From the NCBI GenBank assembly GCA_014379595.1, contig JACMLM010000041.1, positions 1 to 48,491 of the forward strand: a stretch of 48,491 bases of DNA, read 5' to 3'. The translations under genes were made by a program, and so were the position numbers. Positions within the stretch are counted from its first letter, which is position 1, and the number at the start of each line of letters is the position of its first letter. Source of the stretch: Anaerolineales bacterium. Its GTDB lineage: Bacteria > Chloroflexota > Anaerolineae > Anaerolineales > Villigracilaceae. Positions 14,887-23,311 of this stretch are shown here, piece by piece. Under the pieces are notes generated by a model that worked only from the letters and a program-made list of their open reading frames with translations, had not been told where the DNA came from and searched no databases.

Positions 14887-17799
14887 CTAGGGATTCACAC
14901 GGACAATAGTGGGGTTAGGTAATCCGGGAACGCCACTGTAGGCAACACTGCCAAGATACTTGATACCAGGGGTCAACCCACTAAACGTCAGGTTGATTGT
15001 TGCCGTAGTACCAATAGTAGCCGAGCTTGGCGCAGTTACTGTCATGTTACCTGCGGCAGTTGTGCCAAGCACCCAGGTGAACAGAGTAGTATTGGACGGA
15101 TTTCCGGTAGCAAAGCCATCCAAACATGCGGTGTATGCCCCTGCAATCGGATTCAGCAGATTAACCACTTCCTCCGACGTCCCGCCGAGACTCTGACCAA
15201 CTAGTGTAGCGCCTCTGAAAACCAGCAAGTCGATGTCGCCGGCCGGGCTGGTATTTGCATCGAACATCTGGAAGCGTGCGTAAGTGGTGCCTGCAGGGAT
15301 GGTAACAGGATCACATGTGAAGTCACCGGTATTGACAGCATGGTTAAATGTCGTTGCAGGAACCAGCCCACGCGCGGTAGCTGAAAATGGACCGGTGTAT
15401 CCGAAGGACACAGTGTAACTGCCTGAAACCTCGGCTGGGCCCTCAAACAAGGCAGCCTTGACAGCAATGGGGCTATATACATTGTAGTGACCAGTGTTAT
15501 CCTTCCACGTCAGCGAGCCAAAGCGCCACTGACCAAGCGGAGCACTGACATTCTTAACTGTAACGGTGAAGGTAGCTGACTGGCCCGATTTCAGTTTGAT
15601 GGTCGAGGGCGAAACTGTAACTGTGTATCCCGGAGGTGCAACAATAGTGGGAGTGTAAGTACGCCAGCCGTTTTCTTTAGCCACGCTGGTGACTGTACGA
15701 GTCACGGTCTTGGTGCCTGCAACCTGTGAAATACCGATGGATGGGTAATTAAGGTTATAAGCTTTTGTCTGAATCCCGCTCGAGGCCAGTAATGCACATG
15801 TTGCAGCCGGGTTCGTAAAGACTGCGGGGAATGCGTCACACATGAAGCCCAGATAATCATTGATTCCTGCATCATAGACAAGGCCAGGCTCATTAATAGA
15901 ACCCTTTTGCCATTTACCTCCCGGTCTAATGTGCCCAGAACCCATATCGAACGGATCAGCCGGGCTGGTCCTGTTATTATCCAGAACATTCTGGTACGCT
16001 GTCGTCATAAGGGCCGATTTTGCCATCGCCGCGCTCCACTCGGGATGCGCCTGCTTTAGCAACGCAAAGACACCCGCCACATGCGGACTTGACATCGATG
16101 TTCCGGCAATGGCCTGGAATAATTCACCAGGAGGAGTGGTGCCGAGGTCGGGGAACGGCGAATTGGCAGCCAATATCTGAAGACCAGGTGCGGTGACATC
16201 AGGCTTGATAATGTCTGGAGCAACCGGGTTGGGACCGCGTGAACTGAACTCGGTCATGGATGGCGCGTAGGGCCATACACCGGTTTGCGGAGCCAAAATC
16301 TGCGCTGTCGCTGTGCCGGGATTGGCAGTGATGTAAGCCTTGATCGCCAGGCCGGGAGTATTATCCACATGTACTGAAGGTACCCAGTGTGTGTCTGAGA
16401 ACAAATTGCCAGCATCACTATTCTCGTACATGATCATGCCCACACCGCCAGCATTCAAGACCGCCAGGCTTTTGGCAGCCCGACCAACTACACCGCGCCG
16501 GCAGAGCACGATGCTGCCGGAAACACTACCAGAGAACGCGACTGCGGGATTGCAGATGTCATTACCCAAAGAGGCGGCATCCACCAGTGGTGAAGGACCT
16601 GCGCCCGCCGTGATGGAAGCACCAGTATATTGGGCTCCGTTGCCGAGAACGACCGTACCTTGTAAGAAGCGGGGCTGCGTACTTGCGCCAACTGTGGTAA
16701 GCCAGGGCTTAGTGCCTGGATCGCCGAGGGTGGAAGGGTTTGGACCAGAGTTACCAGCTGATGAAGCCACAAAGACACCGGCATCGGCGGCGAAGAGGAA
16801 GGCGAGTTCATCGGCACTAACTGCTCCAGCACCACCGCCAATGGAGTAATTGATCACGTCCACGCCATCTGCAACAGCCTGATCAATTGCCGCAGCCAGA
16901 TCAGAGGTAAAACCTCCACCATTGCCAAGGCCCTTATAAGCAATAATATGAGCACGCGGAGCAATGCCAGAGATAGTACCTGCGGGCAAGCCCAATACAG
17001 TTGCGGTGACGCCGGAATTTCCTGCTGCCGTGGATGCAGTGTGAGACCCATGGCCATTGTCATCACGCGCTGAGTCGAACTCATCAGGGTCAGCGCCGAT
17101 CAAGGCGCGATAGGTAGCCAACATCTGACGCGCACCAATCAATTTATTGTTACAAGTGAACGGAACATCATTCGGGTTATGAGCAGTGTTTCCAAATTCA
17201 CAGGGTAGTGCTCCTGTTGGAGGTGCCGAATAACTGCCATCATCAGCAAACGACGGATGTTCGGGCCAAATGCCTGTATCAATGATGCCGACCACCACGC
17301 CTTCGCCAGTATACCCACTGGCATATGCGCCGCCGGCAACCGTCAAACCAAGGAAGGTTGGAGTGCTGTCCGTTTCAACATAGCGCATTTGGTCTTCAAG
17401 CACCAATACAACGTCCTTCTGCAGTTTGAGCGCATCTACCTGCTCCTGAGTCAAAATTGCAGAATACCCATTCAATGCAAAAGCGAAGTCCTGCACCTTT
17501 GCCTGAGTGCTTACTCCTGCATCCTGAAGGGACTCTGCATGTTTTGATTCAAGGAATTTTTCGTATTTGCGCACATGGGCGCTATTGGGATTAACCTTTT
17601 TCCCCTTGTCAGGTTCTGTGGCTGCGTAACCCGCAACATCGCCTTCGTAAGCAATGATTGGATCATTTGCCAGGACAACAATGTACGATTTAGCTCCTGC
17701 CTGTGAAGTAAACTGTCCACTATCCTGAGCCAAAGCCGGAGTAGACAGGGAAAACGTAAGTACAAAGACCAGAAATGTGTAGAAAATTTTTCTATGCAT
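14887..17799 (-). CDS. Secreted S8-family subtilisin-like serine peptidase
   Basis: The 970-residue precursor has a signal peptide (cleavage after about residue 24, ALA-QD), an I9-type inhibitory propeptide (about 37-140), and an S8 catalytic domain with Asp174 (IIDTGIWPEH), His250 (DDNGHGSHTAS), oxyanion Asn350 (SSAGNSG) and Ser568 (GTSMSSPHVAG). A PA-type insert lies between Asn and Ser (about 380-500). After residue 640 come Fn3-like and beta-sandwich domains rich in Thr, Val and Gly. It should be an extracellular broad-specificity protease for peptide scavenging or matrix turnover. It stands alone behind a cyclic-di-GMP riboswitch and terminator, so expression probably follows the second messenger. 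GAGGAGA precedes the ATG. Confidence 0.95.
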   Translation of the reverse strand: MHRKIFYTFLVFVLTFSLSTPALAQDSGQFTSQAGAKSYIVVLANDPIIAYEGDVAGYAATEPDKGKKVNPNSAHVRKYEKFLESKHAESLQDAGVSTQAKVQDFAFALNGYSAILTQEQVDALKLQKDVVLVLEDQMRYVETDSTPTFLGLTVAGGAYASGYTGEGVVVGIIDTGIWPEHPSFADDGSYSAPPTGALPCEFGNTAHNPNDVPFTCNNKLIGARQMLATYRALIGADPDEFDSARDDNGHGSHTASTAAGNSGVTATVLGLPAGTISGIAPRAHIIAYKGLGNGGGFTSDLAAAIDQAVADGVDVINYSIGGGAGAVSADELAFLFAADAGVFVASSAGNSGPNPSTLGDPGTKPWLTTVGASTQPRFLQGTVVLGNGAQYTGASITAGAGPSPLVDAASLGNDICNPAVAFSGSVSGSIVLCRRGVVGRAAKSLAVLNAGGVGMIMYENSDAGNLFSDTHWVPSVHVDNTPGLAIKAYITANPGTATAQILAPQTGVWPYAPSMTEFSSRGPNPVAPDIIKPDVTAPGLQILAANSPFPDLGTTPPGELFQAIAGTSMSSPHVAGVFALLKQAHPEWSAAMAKSALMTTAYQNVLDNNRTSPADPFDMGSGHIRPGGKWQKGSINEPGLVYDAGINDYLGFMCDAFPAVFTNPAATCALLASSGIQTKAYNLNYPSIGISQVAGTKTVTRTVTSVAKENGWRTYTPTIVAPPGYTVTVSPSTIKLKSGQSATFTVTVKNVSAPLGQWRFGSLTWKDNTGHYNVYSPIAVKAALFEGPAEVSGSYTVSFGYTGPFSATARGLVPATTFNHAVNTGDFTCDPVTIPAGTTYARFQMFDANTSPAGDIDLLVFRGATLVGQSLGGTSEEVVNLLNPIAGAYTACLDGFATGNPSNTTLFTWVLGTTAAGNMTVTAPSSATIGTTATINLTFSGLTPGIKYLGSVAYSGVPGLPNPTIVRVNP

Positions 17800-17880
17800 C
17801 TTTCTCTCCTCTAGAAAGTAGTCCCATAAGATTGTCTTTGGTTCTTAACGAATACCAAACATTTTCAAATCTATAAGAGG

Positions 17881-17890
17881 TCACCTCCTT
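17881..17890 (-). promoter_or_regulatory. Orphan consensus Shine-Dalgarno in the subtilase leader
   Basis: AAGGAGGTGA matches the 16S anti-Shine-Dalgarno over its full length but lies about 80 nt upstream of the subtilase ATG, just after the riboswitch terminator. The only nearby ORF is a very short one, TTG or ATG then Phe-Gly-Ile-Arg, ending at 17845. It could bind ribosomes in the leader or be a relic. Confidence 0.4.
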
Positions 17891-17901
17891 AAAAGAAAAA
17901 G

Positions 17902-17922
17902 TGCCGAAAAAAAACTTCGGCA
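17902..17922 (-). terminator. Riboswitch expression-platform terminator
   Basis: On the minus strand TGCCGAA and TTCGGCA form a 7-bp stem with a T-rich loop, followed by CTTTTTCTTTT. Its first arm overlaps the 3' end of the GEMM aptamer, so aptamer folding and termination are linked. Confidence 0.75.
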
Positions 17923-17992
17923 GTCTGGCAGTCTGCTACGCAACAGACCCATGACTTTGCGTCCTCACCTCACGATGAGTTTGCCTTTTCGG
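17914..17992 (-). promoter_or_regulatory. Cyclic-di-GMP-I (GEMM-I) riboswitch aptamer
   Basis: The minus strand shows GGCAAACTCATC, a GTGA tetraloop, then GGACGCAAAGTCATGGG and AGACTGCCAGACTGCC. These match in order the GEMM-I consensus: GGCAAAC, a GNRA-type loop, GGACGCAAAGC, the tetraloop-receptor side and the 3' closing strand. It senses the second messenger c-di-GMP. It precedes an intrinsic terminator and the secreted subtilase gene. Overlap of the 3' end with the terminator arm suggests that ligand binding prevents termination (ON switch), but the direction is inferred. Confidence 0.85.
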
Positions 17993-18013
17993 GTGAAACG
18001 ACTTGCAATGTTT

Positions 18014-18042
18014 CTATAACTATCTTATAACAAATCTTGCAA
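18014..18042 (-). promoter_or_regulatory. Promoter candidate for the riboswitch-subtilase transcript
   Basis: TTGCAA (18042-18037) and TTATAG (18019-18014) are spaced 17 nt apart. An alternative -10, TATAAG, lies at 18029-18024. Either would start the RNA just before the GEMM aptamer. Confidence 0.45.
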
Positions 18043-18100
18043 AAAATCAATAAGAAGTTACCGAATCTGACACAAACTTTAAGGTTCAATGCAAAATGGG

Positions 18101-18106
18101 TATAAT
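18101..18106 (+). promoter_or_regulatory. -10 box of a leaderless promoter for the M23 peptidase
   Basis: A perfect TATAAT lies 6 nt before the ATG at 18113, so the transcript probably begins at or next to the start codon. The -35 region (TTTAAG at 18078) is weak. Confidence 0.6.
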
Positions 18107-18112
18107 GCGAGG

Positions 18113-18820
18113 ATGTCTAAAAAATTCGTTTTGCTCGCGCTCTTCGTGGCGATTCTCACTACAGGAGCGTATTTTTATTTTAACTTTGGAAAAAATTCCG
18201 CCCGCACAGCAAAAGTTTTTGAATGGTTCAACAACCCATCTTCGCGACCCGACTTGATGATGACCAGCGGAAGCAAATGCAGCGAAGCTCCATTCATTTT
18301 TCCCACGAACGGTTTGATCGGGTTTATCTGGGACGATTCATTCTACGCCGGTCACCGCCACGCCGGAATAGACATTTTCTCAGGGATAGAAGTCGGAGTT
18401 ACCCCTATTGTTGCAGCTTATCCCGGTTACCTCACCCGCGAATCAGATTGGCTATCCACAGTTATTATCCGCGTGCCAAATGATCCGCTTAAACAAGGCC
18501 GTCAGATATGGGTGTACTACACTCATATGGCGGACCCATATGGAAATTCCTTTATCTCATCTTTCTTCCCCGCGGGCACAGAAGAAGTCTTTGTAGAGGC
18601 TGGCACATTCATTGGATATCAGGGAAATTATTCCGGCGACCCGAATAATCCTGTTGGAGTCCATTTGCATGTGTCTGTTGTGGAGGATGATGGCTTTGGT
18701 AATTTCAAAAACGAATTGGATATCAACAACACGTACGATCCATCGCCTTATTTTGGTTTGCCTTTGAATGCAAATGAAAACCCTGATACGATCCCAATAT
18801 GCCAGGTAAACAATGAATGA
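18113..18820 (+). CDS. M23-family (LytM-type) metallopeptidase, membrane-anchored
   Basis: From the ATG at 18113 (MSKKFVLLALFV) the product has 235 residues with an N-terminal membrane segment or uncleaved signal. The zinc-site motifs of M23 endopeptidases are visible as HRHAGIDIF (H-x3-D) and HLHVS (H-x-H). The fold probably cleaves peptide cross-bridges or binds cell-wall peptide outside the membrane; in Chloroflexota with atypical envelopes the target is uncertain. The upstream in-frame ATG at 18089 is rejected because a TATAAT at 18101 implies a start at 18113. The SDR gene overlaps its 3' end by 8 nt. Confidence 0.85.
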   Translation: MSKKFVLLALFVAILTTGAYFYFNFGKNSARTAKVFEWFNNPSSRPDLMMTSGSKCSEAPFIFPTNGLIGFIWDDSFYAGHRHAGIDIFSGIEVGVTPIVAAYPGYLTRESDWLSTVIIRVPNDPLKQGRQIWVYYTHMADPYGNSFISSFFPAGTEEVFVEAGTFIGYQGNYSGDPNNPVGVHLHVSVVEDDGFGNFKNELDINNTYDPSPYFGLPLNANENPDTIPICQVNNE

Positions 18821-19421
18821 TCTAAAAGAAAAAGTTGTTTTGATCACTGGCGCGGGAAAAGGTGCTGGGCGTGCTCTTGCTTTAGAATTTGCAAAACTAG
18901 GTGCATTTGTTGCAGCCAATGATATTTCTCCCAACAATGTGGAAGAGCTGGTTTCAGAAATAAATGCAAACGGCGGAAAATCCAAAGCTTTTATTGAAGA
19001 TATTGCAAAGAAAGTCGGTGTGCAATATCTGGTAAAAAATGTAGAAGATGAACTCGGCGGAATTGACATCCTCATCAATCATGCCGCAGTAGAGCCTCAT
19101 ATTTCATTATTAAACATGGATGAATGGGACTGGCACCGCACATTGGATGTCAATCTCACAGGCGCATTCTTAATGATCCAATCTGTGGGACGCGTAATGA
19201 AAGAGAAAGGCAAAGGGGTGATCATAAATATCGTCGCAGGAGCAGGTGAAGAGTTAAGCGGGAAGCGAGATATAGGCGCTTATTTATCCAGCAAGGCCGG
19301 GCTGACGATGTTATCTCAAGCAGCAGATCAGGAATTAAGTCTGTATGGGATTCGAGTGTGTGCAATTGAAAATTCAGAGAATGTGATAAAAGATGTAATG
19401 TCTGCGTTGGAGGCGAAATGA
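18813..19421 (+). CDS. Short-chain dehydrogenase/reductase (SDR), catalytic Ser apparently replaced
   Basis: The 202-residue protein is a classical-type SDR. ITGAGKGAGRAL is the NAD(P)-binding TGxxxGxG motif, NHAA stands for NNAG, and YLSSK is the catalytic YxxxK. Thirteen residues before the Tyr, where the catalytic Ser normally sits, the sequence has Ala in NIVAGAGEEL. This could lower activity or shift the chemistry. The protein is also shorter than the usual 240-260 residues. It lies in an operon with an M23 peptidase upstream (8-nt overlap) and a DinB-like gene downstream (4-nt overlap). Substrate unknown. Confidence 0.83.
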   Translation: MNDLKEKVVLITGAGKGAGRALALEFAKLGAFVAANDISPNNVEELVSEINANGGKSKAFIEDIAKKVGVQYLVKNVEDELGGIDILINHAAVEPHISLLNMDEWDWHRTLDVNLTGAFLMIQSVGRVMKEKGKGVIINIVAGAGEELSGKRDIGAYLSSKAGLTMLSQAADQELSLYGIRVCAIENSENVIKDVMSALEAK

Positions 19422-19876
19422 AGGAATTGTTTGAGTATCGCGTAAAGATGATAGAGAGATTGAGCGAAGCCGCACAGGAATTTCGTTTGGCATGTGAGGC
19501 GATCCGTGATCCTTTTGCAAAAGTGGAAGGTGAGTGGACATTGCATCAGATCGCATCTCACATACGCGATGTGGAAAAAATGATCTACGGCGTGCGCATT
19601 CATCAAACGCAAAATGAAGATAATCCCGAATTTAAAAGTTTCGATGCAGATGAGTGGATGGCTTCGCATTACAACAAGGATGAATCGCTCGAGAAGATTT
19701 TGAGTGAGTTTATTACAAATGTTGAAGAGTTATGCACAGATTTAAAAAAGCTGCCAGCAGAAGTGTGGTCACGCGAAAGCAGACATGAAACAAGCGGCGA
19801 AGGACTCACTCTGCAGCTTTGGGTGGAACGCAGTCTGGCTCATATTGAAGAACATTTGCAAGCACTGAAAAAATAA
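19418..19876 (+). CDS. DinB-superfamily protein
   Basis: The 152-residue protein has the four-helix DinB/YfiT-like pattern. GEWTLHQIASHIRDVEKM near residue 38 carries metal-binding His, and LAHIEEHLQALKK near the C-terminus supplies a further His. Members bind a divalent metal and often act as thiol-dependent transferases (mycothiol or bacillithiol S-transferases) or remain uncharacterised. Its ATG overlaps the SDR stop by 4 nt. The link to the double-GNAT (MshD-like) genes elsewhere in the window is suggestive of thiol chemistry only. Confidence 0.8.
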   Translation: MKELFEYRVKMIERLSEAAQEFRLACEAIRDPFAKVEGEWTLHQIASHIRDVEKMIYGVRIHQTQNEDNPEFKSFDADEWMASHYNKDESLEKILSEFITNVEELCTDLKKLPAEVWSRESRHETSGEGLTLQLWVERSLAHIEEHLQALKK

Positions 19877-19891
19877 TATTAAAGAGAAGCC

Positions 19892-20458
19892 ATGTTTCCA
19901 TTTATTACATTGACAGATAACACCATCACTCTGCGTGCTTTTGAATTCGGGGAAGAAAATGAACTGTATCAAGCAGTGCAGGAATCATTGCTTGAACTCG
20001 AACCGTGGATGTCCTGGGCAAATGAACAATATACAAGTGAAGTAGCCGCGAACTTCATCACCATTACACGCGCACAATGGTCAAACGGCGGGATGTATGC
20101 CTTTGCTATCTCTGATGCAAAAACTGGAAAAATCCTCGGCGGCTGTAGCTTGAGTCATATTCATCCCATATATCATTTTTGCAATCTTGGCTATTGGGTA
20201 CGGACTTCGCGTCACGGTGAGGGAATCGCCGGGCGTGCTACAAAGCTGATCGCGCAGTTTGCATTTGAAAAGGTGAAATTGATCCGCACTGAGATCGTTA
20301 TTGCTGTAGGAAATGAACCCAGCAAACGCGTTGCAGAAAAAGTCGGCGCACATTATGAGGGGCTTTTGTTAAACAGAATGGTAGTAGGCAAAGATTTTTA
20401 TAATGCCGATATGTATTCACTTATCCCCTCAGATTTTGGGTTGGTTGCAAAGTTATAG
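19892..20458 (+). CDS. RimJ/RimL-type GNAT acetyltransferase
   Basis: The 188-residue product starts MFPFITLTDNTITLRAFE, typical of RimJ/RimL proteins. It has LGYWVRTSRHGEGIAGRAT (motif A) and VGNEPSKRVAEKVGAHYEG. It probably acetylates a protein N-terminus or a small amine in the cytoplasm. It follows the DinB-like gene by 15 nt in the same orientation and is the last gene of that unit. It is related in family, but not adjacent, to the five-gene GNAT operon; the target is unknown. Confidence 0.88.
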   Translation: MFPFITLTDNTITLRAFEFGEENELYQAVQESLLELEPWMSWANEQYTSEVAANFITITRAQWSNGGMYAFAISDAKTGKILGGCSLSHIHPIYHFCNLGYWVRTSRHGEGIAGRATKLIAQFAFEKVKLIRTEIVIAVGNEPSKRVAEKVGAHYEGLLLNRMVVGKDFYNADMYSLIPSDFGLVAKL

Positions 20459-20495
20459 AAGTAATTAGTAAAAAAATTGCAAAGGATAATTACGT

Positions 20496-21965
20496 TTATT
20501 TACTCTCCAAAGTAATAAACACAAAAGTGTAATAGTAGGAGGATACATTCGGAACAAAAACATTTGACTCATAAGATAAAATCGTATCCTTGCCAGTTTC
20601 ACCCACGAAAATTTGGATGTCCTCTTTATTCACGTAAGCAAAGGGCGGAAAATAAATAAATCGTTTCGCATCAATCCAGCCTAAAAAGTATCCGGGGGCG
20701 TAACCCGGCAACGTGTCAACAGAACCCAAAATAGGTTCTGCTGGATTTGCATTATTAGCAAAATATATATTGTTCGAACTCCACTGCATTGGCAAAAACC
20801 ATCCATATGGTAGGAGCAGATCTGTGTTTCCGTTCAATAGGTTGCCCTTATAGACTTGGTAGTCCTTTGTAAAGTAAACAACCCATTCCCTGTTTGGCGA
20901 GATACTCACCACATCATTAGACTCCATATGTACCCATAATAGTTCGGGATTCAAAGATATCTGGGTCGCCACATTACCATCAAATGAATATCTCCAGATC
21001 GTGTAAGTAGGGTCACCTGAATACCCTGGTCCGCGGTAATCAATTTCTGCGGGGAGAGCTATGATCAATCCGCTTAAGTCTGAAAGCCAGTACATCTTTG
21101 GATAAAGTTCAGAAGGCATATCGCTTAAGTATTTCATAATACTTTGATGAATGACTTTCCCATCCATGTTTAATATATCTATTTGTCCTTCATGGGCAAC
21201 TGATATTAATTTCCCGTCAGGGGATATACTGAAATTACTAATCCAACGCGAATCCCCGCCAATAGGCAAACGACCGCCTAAGGTGGGTGGCATGATTTCT
21301 TTGATTCTGCTTGTATCGGTATCGACAAGAAATAATCCCACAGTACAACCTGTATCTGAAGACGGATCATATTCTGGACATAGATATGTATTAAAGATGA
21401 TTTGATGCGTATTTGGAACAAACGCCAGATGCCCCGCTTTTGTCCCTATGCCAAGTGTATCCAGCCATGAAGTTGTTATTATTTCCTGCATCTGGCTTCC
21501 ATCAGCGTTGACCGAAAAGATGCTGTTATAGTAGTTTAAATACTTTCCGCGATAAAAGATAATCTTCTCACCATCGTCTGAAAAAATAGGAGCCCAATCC
21601 TTGCCACTATCAGAAAGTTTTTTAGGCAGGTTACTGCCATTCTGAACATACAAATTTCCGTCCACAATGTAAGCCATACGAAGATTATCTAATGGAAATT
21701 TTTCAGTTGCTGTGGATACGGCAAGTGATGATAGATCAGAGAGAGCAGTTGGAGAGATTGCTGTTGGTACTAATCCAGCAGTTGGAAAAGCCATTGGCGT
21801 GAATGTTGGTAAAGCAGTTGGTGTCACAGCTACAGGTATCGTGCTAACAACTAAAGTATTTGTTGGCACATCATTAACTGTATGGCTTTGACAAGCAACA
21901 AGTATGGCAAGCAAAAGAAGCCACAAAATATTACCAACGAAATGTTTTATGCTTAATATTTTCAA
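20496..21965 (-). CDS. Lipoprotein with TolB/WD40-like beta-propeller
   Basis: The 489-residue protein has a signal peptide with lipobox ILVAC (Cys about 25), a Thr/Pro-rich linker to about residue 75, and repeated propeller blades of the TolB-like type: SGKDWAPIFSDDGEKIIFYRG, then NFSISPDGKLISVAHEG and SISPNREWVVYFTKD. Such proteins sit on the outer face of the membrane and bind partners or ligands; no catalytic motif is seen. It converges with the GNAT gene downstream. Function unknown beyond the fold. Confidence 0.82.
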   Translation of the reverse strand: MKILSIKHFVGNILWLLLLAILVACQSHTVNDVPTNTLVVSTIPVAVTPTALPTFTPMAFPTAGLVPTAISPTALSDLSSLAVSTATEKFPLDNLRMAYIVDGNLYVQNGSNLPKKLSDSGKDWAPIFSDDGEKIIFYRGKYLNYYNSIFSVNADGSQMQEIITTSWLDTLGIGTKAGHLAFVPNTHQIIFNTYLCPEYDPSSDTGCTVGLFLVDTDTSRIKEIMPPTLGGRLPIGGDSRWISNFSISPDGKLISVAHEGQIDILNMDGKVIHQSIMKYLSDMPSELYPKMYWLSDLSGLIIALPAEIDYRGPGYSGDPTYTIWRYSFDGNVATQISLNPELLWVHMESNDVVSISPNREWVVYFTKDYQVYKGNLLNGNTDLLLPYGWFLPMQWSSNNIYFANNANPAEPILGSVDTLPGYAPGYFLGWIDAKRFIYFPPFAYVNKEDIQIFVGETGKDTILSYESNVFVPNVSSYYYTFVFITLESK

Positions 21966-21981
21966 AGTTAATCAGATATTT

Positions 21982-22839
21982 TTACTTTTCCTTCTCCCCA
22001 CTCACCTTCATCCAAGCCTTCTTCATATTCAACGCATCTTCTTCCATGATGGGGCTTTCACATAGAATGCGGCCTGCACAGCCAAATTTATTTAAGGCTT
22101 TGAATAAGGCTTTTAGATCCAAGTCTGCATCGGCGAGAGTTAGATGATTCTTTTCGCCCTTTAGTCCATATTCAATGCCAGAGAGATGGATGTGTAAACG
22201 CTTTAGAGATTTCTCGCCAAGTTCCTTGCCATAAAATTCCAAAAGTTTTGACCATTCATCATAGGTGTTCATCGTGCCGTCACCGGGGCGAGCATGTAAA
22301 TGTGCAAAGTCCAAACAGGGTTGAACCATGTCCATGGCTTTGCTCATCGCAACGGCATCTTCAAATGAACCCAGCATGGCAGATTTGCCCATTGTCTCTG
22401 GGCGAATGGTCACTTTATCGCCATTCTTTTTTAATTCATCTACACAGCCTTTCAGGCGTGGAATAGCAACTTTCAACACTTCCAGAGGGTCATTCAAAAA
22501 ATACGAACCCGGGTGAAAAATTATATCGGTTGCACCCGCGAGATAACCATAATGCGCCGCATCCATTAATCGCTTGCGAGATTTCGGCCATTCCTCTGCG
22601 GTTGCGTTCAAGTTAATATAATATGGCGCATGAACACTCAACGCAACTCCATGTTCTTCACTTGCAGACTTGATCAAAGCACAGGTTGCTTCGGTCACAC
22701 GAACTGACTGCACCCAGCCGAGTTCAAGCGTTTCAAGTCCAATGGATTTACTAAACCCAATAGCACCTATTGAGCCGCCCGGCTTCTTGGGTGTGCCTGT
22801 GGGGGAACCCACTGTGCCAAATTTAAAAGATAAAGTCAT
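21982..22839 (-). CDS. Endonuclease IV-like TIM-barrel protein (AP endonuclease family 2)
   Basis: The 285-residue product follows the endonuclease IV pattern of zinc ligands: SVHAPYYINL, IIFHPGSY, RPETMGK with the ligand Glu, CLDFAHLHARPGD, LHIHLSGIEYG, NHLTL and ILCESP. These residues suit a trinuclear zinc site for cleavage at abasic sites in DNA repair. The C-terminal half matches well. TIM-barrel sugar isomerases share the fold, but the HAPYY and DFAHLHAR motifs favour the nuclease branch. GGAGC precedes the ATG. Confidence 0.85.
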   Translation of the reverse strand: MTLSFKFGTVGSPTGTPKKPGGSIGAIGFSKSIGLETLELGWVQSVRVTEATCALIKSASEEHGVALSVHAPYYINLNATAEEWPKSRKRLMDAAHYGYLAGATDIIFHPGSYFLNDPLEVLKVAIPRLKGCVDELKKNGDKVTIRPETMGKSAMLGSFEDAVAMSKAMDMVQPCLDFAHLHARPGDGTMNTYDEWSKLLEFYGKELGEKSLKRLHIHLSGIEYGLKGEKNHLTLADADLDLKALFKALNKFGCAGRILCESPIMEEDALNMKKAWMKVSGEKEK

Positions 22840-22866
22840 GAGTAAGCTCCAGTTATAAGTTATTAG

Positions 22867-22919
22867 TTGGTGGTCGAGTAGCCCCGAATGCTTTTAGAGG
22901 GGCATATCGAGACCACCAA
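22867..22919. repeat. Palindromic repeat, GGTGGTCGAGTAGC family, copy 1
   Basis: TTGGTGGTCGAGTA at the left and TATCGAGACCACCAA at the right form an inverted repeat with inner GCCCC/GGGGC arms. The right end lies 3 nt from the dgkA stop. The family recurs twice, head to head, at 34682-34833. Confidence 0.75.
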
Positions 22920-22922
22920 TTA

Positions 22923-23306
22923 TTATTTGAACAATAAAATAATCTTCAACCAAAGAGGCGGGCCAAGAATTAGCAACCCAACCAATACCGCGGCAATGGC
23001 AGAGATCAAAACTGCTGCTGCGCCCACATCCTTGCCCACTTTTGCAAGCGGATGATGCTCCGGGCTGGCGAGGTCAACAATGGCTTCAATCGATGTGTTG
23101 ATAAATTCAGCGAAGAAGACTAAGGCGGTGGTTAAAACGATCACCGCCCAATCACGCGCAGGCAGGCCGATCCACAACCCTACAATTAAAACAACAAATG
23201 CCACCGCGCCATGGATCCATGCATTGCGTTGGGTACGCAGCACATAAAACATTCCGCGCAATGCGTGACGAAAGGATATGACGCGCGAAGAAGCAAAAGA
23301 TTTCAT
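22923..23306 (-). CDS. dgkA: Diacylglycerol kinase / undecaprenol kinase (DgkA family)
   Basis: The 127-residue integral membrane protein has three hydrophobic segments and the DgkA signature FINTSIEAIVDLASPEHHPL followed by KVGKDVGAAAVLISA. It phosphorylates diacylglycerol or undecaprenol at the inner membrane in lipid recycling or wall-lipid carrier supply; Gram-positive-like members prefer undecaprenol. It is the third gene of a unit with the PgpH-like HD protein and ybeY, an order also common in Firmicutes. Its 3' end is followed at once by a palindromic repeat. Confidence 0.93.
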   Translation of the reverse strand: MKSFASSRVISFRHALRGMFYVLRTQRNAWIHGAVAFVVLIVGLWIGLPARDWAVIVLTTALVFFAEFINTSIEAIVDLASPEHHPLAKVGKDVGAAAVLISAIAAVLVGLLILGPPLWLKIILLFK

Positions 23307-23311
23307 TATTA

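Noticed and set aside
16340-16849. Plus-strand frame of 169 codons in the subtilase region
   Set aside because: Antisense to the catalytic domain with intact Asp/His/Ser motifs; a shadow frame.
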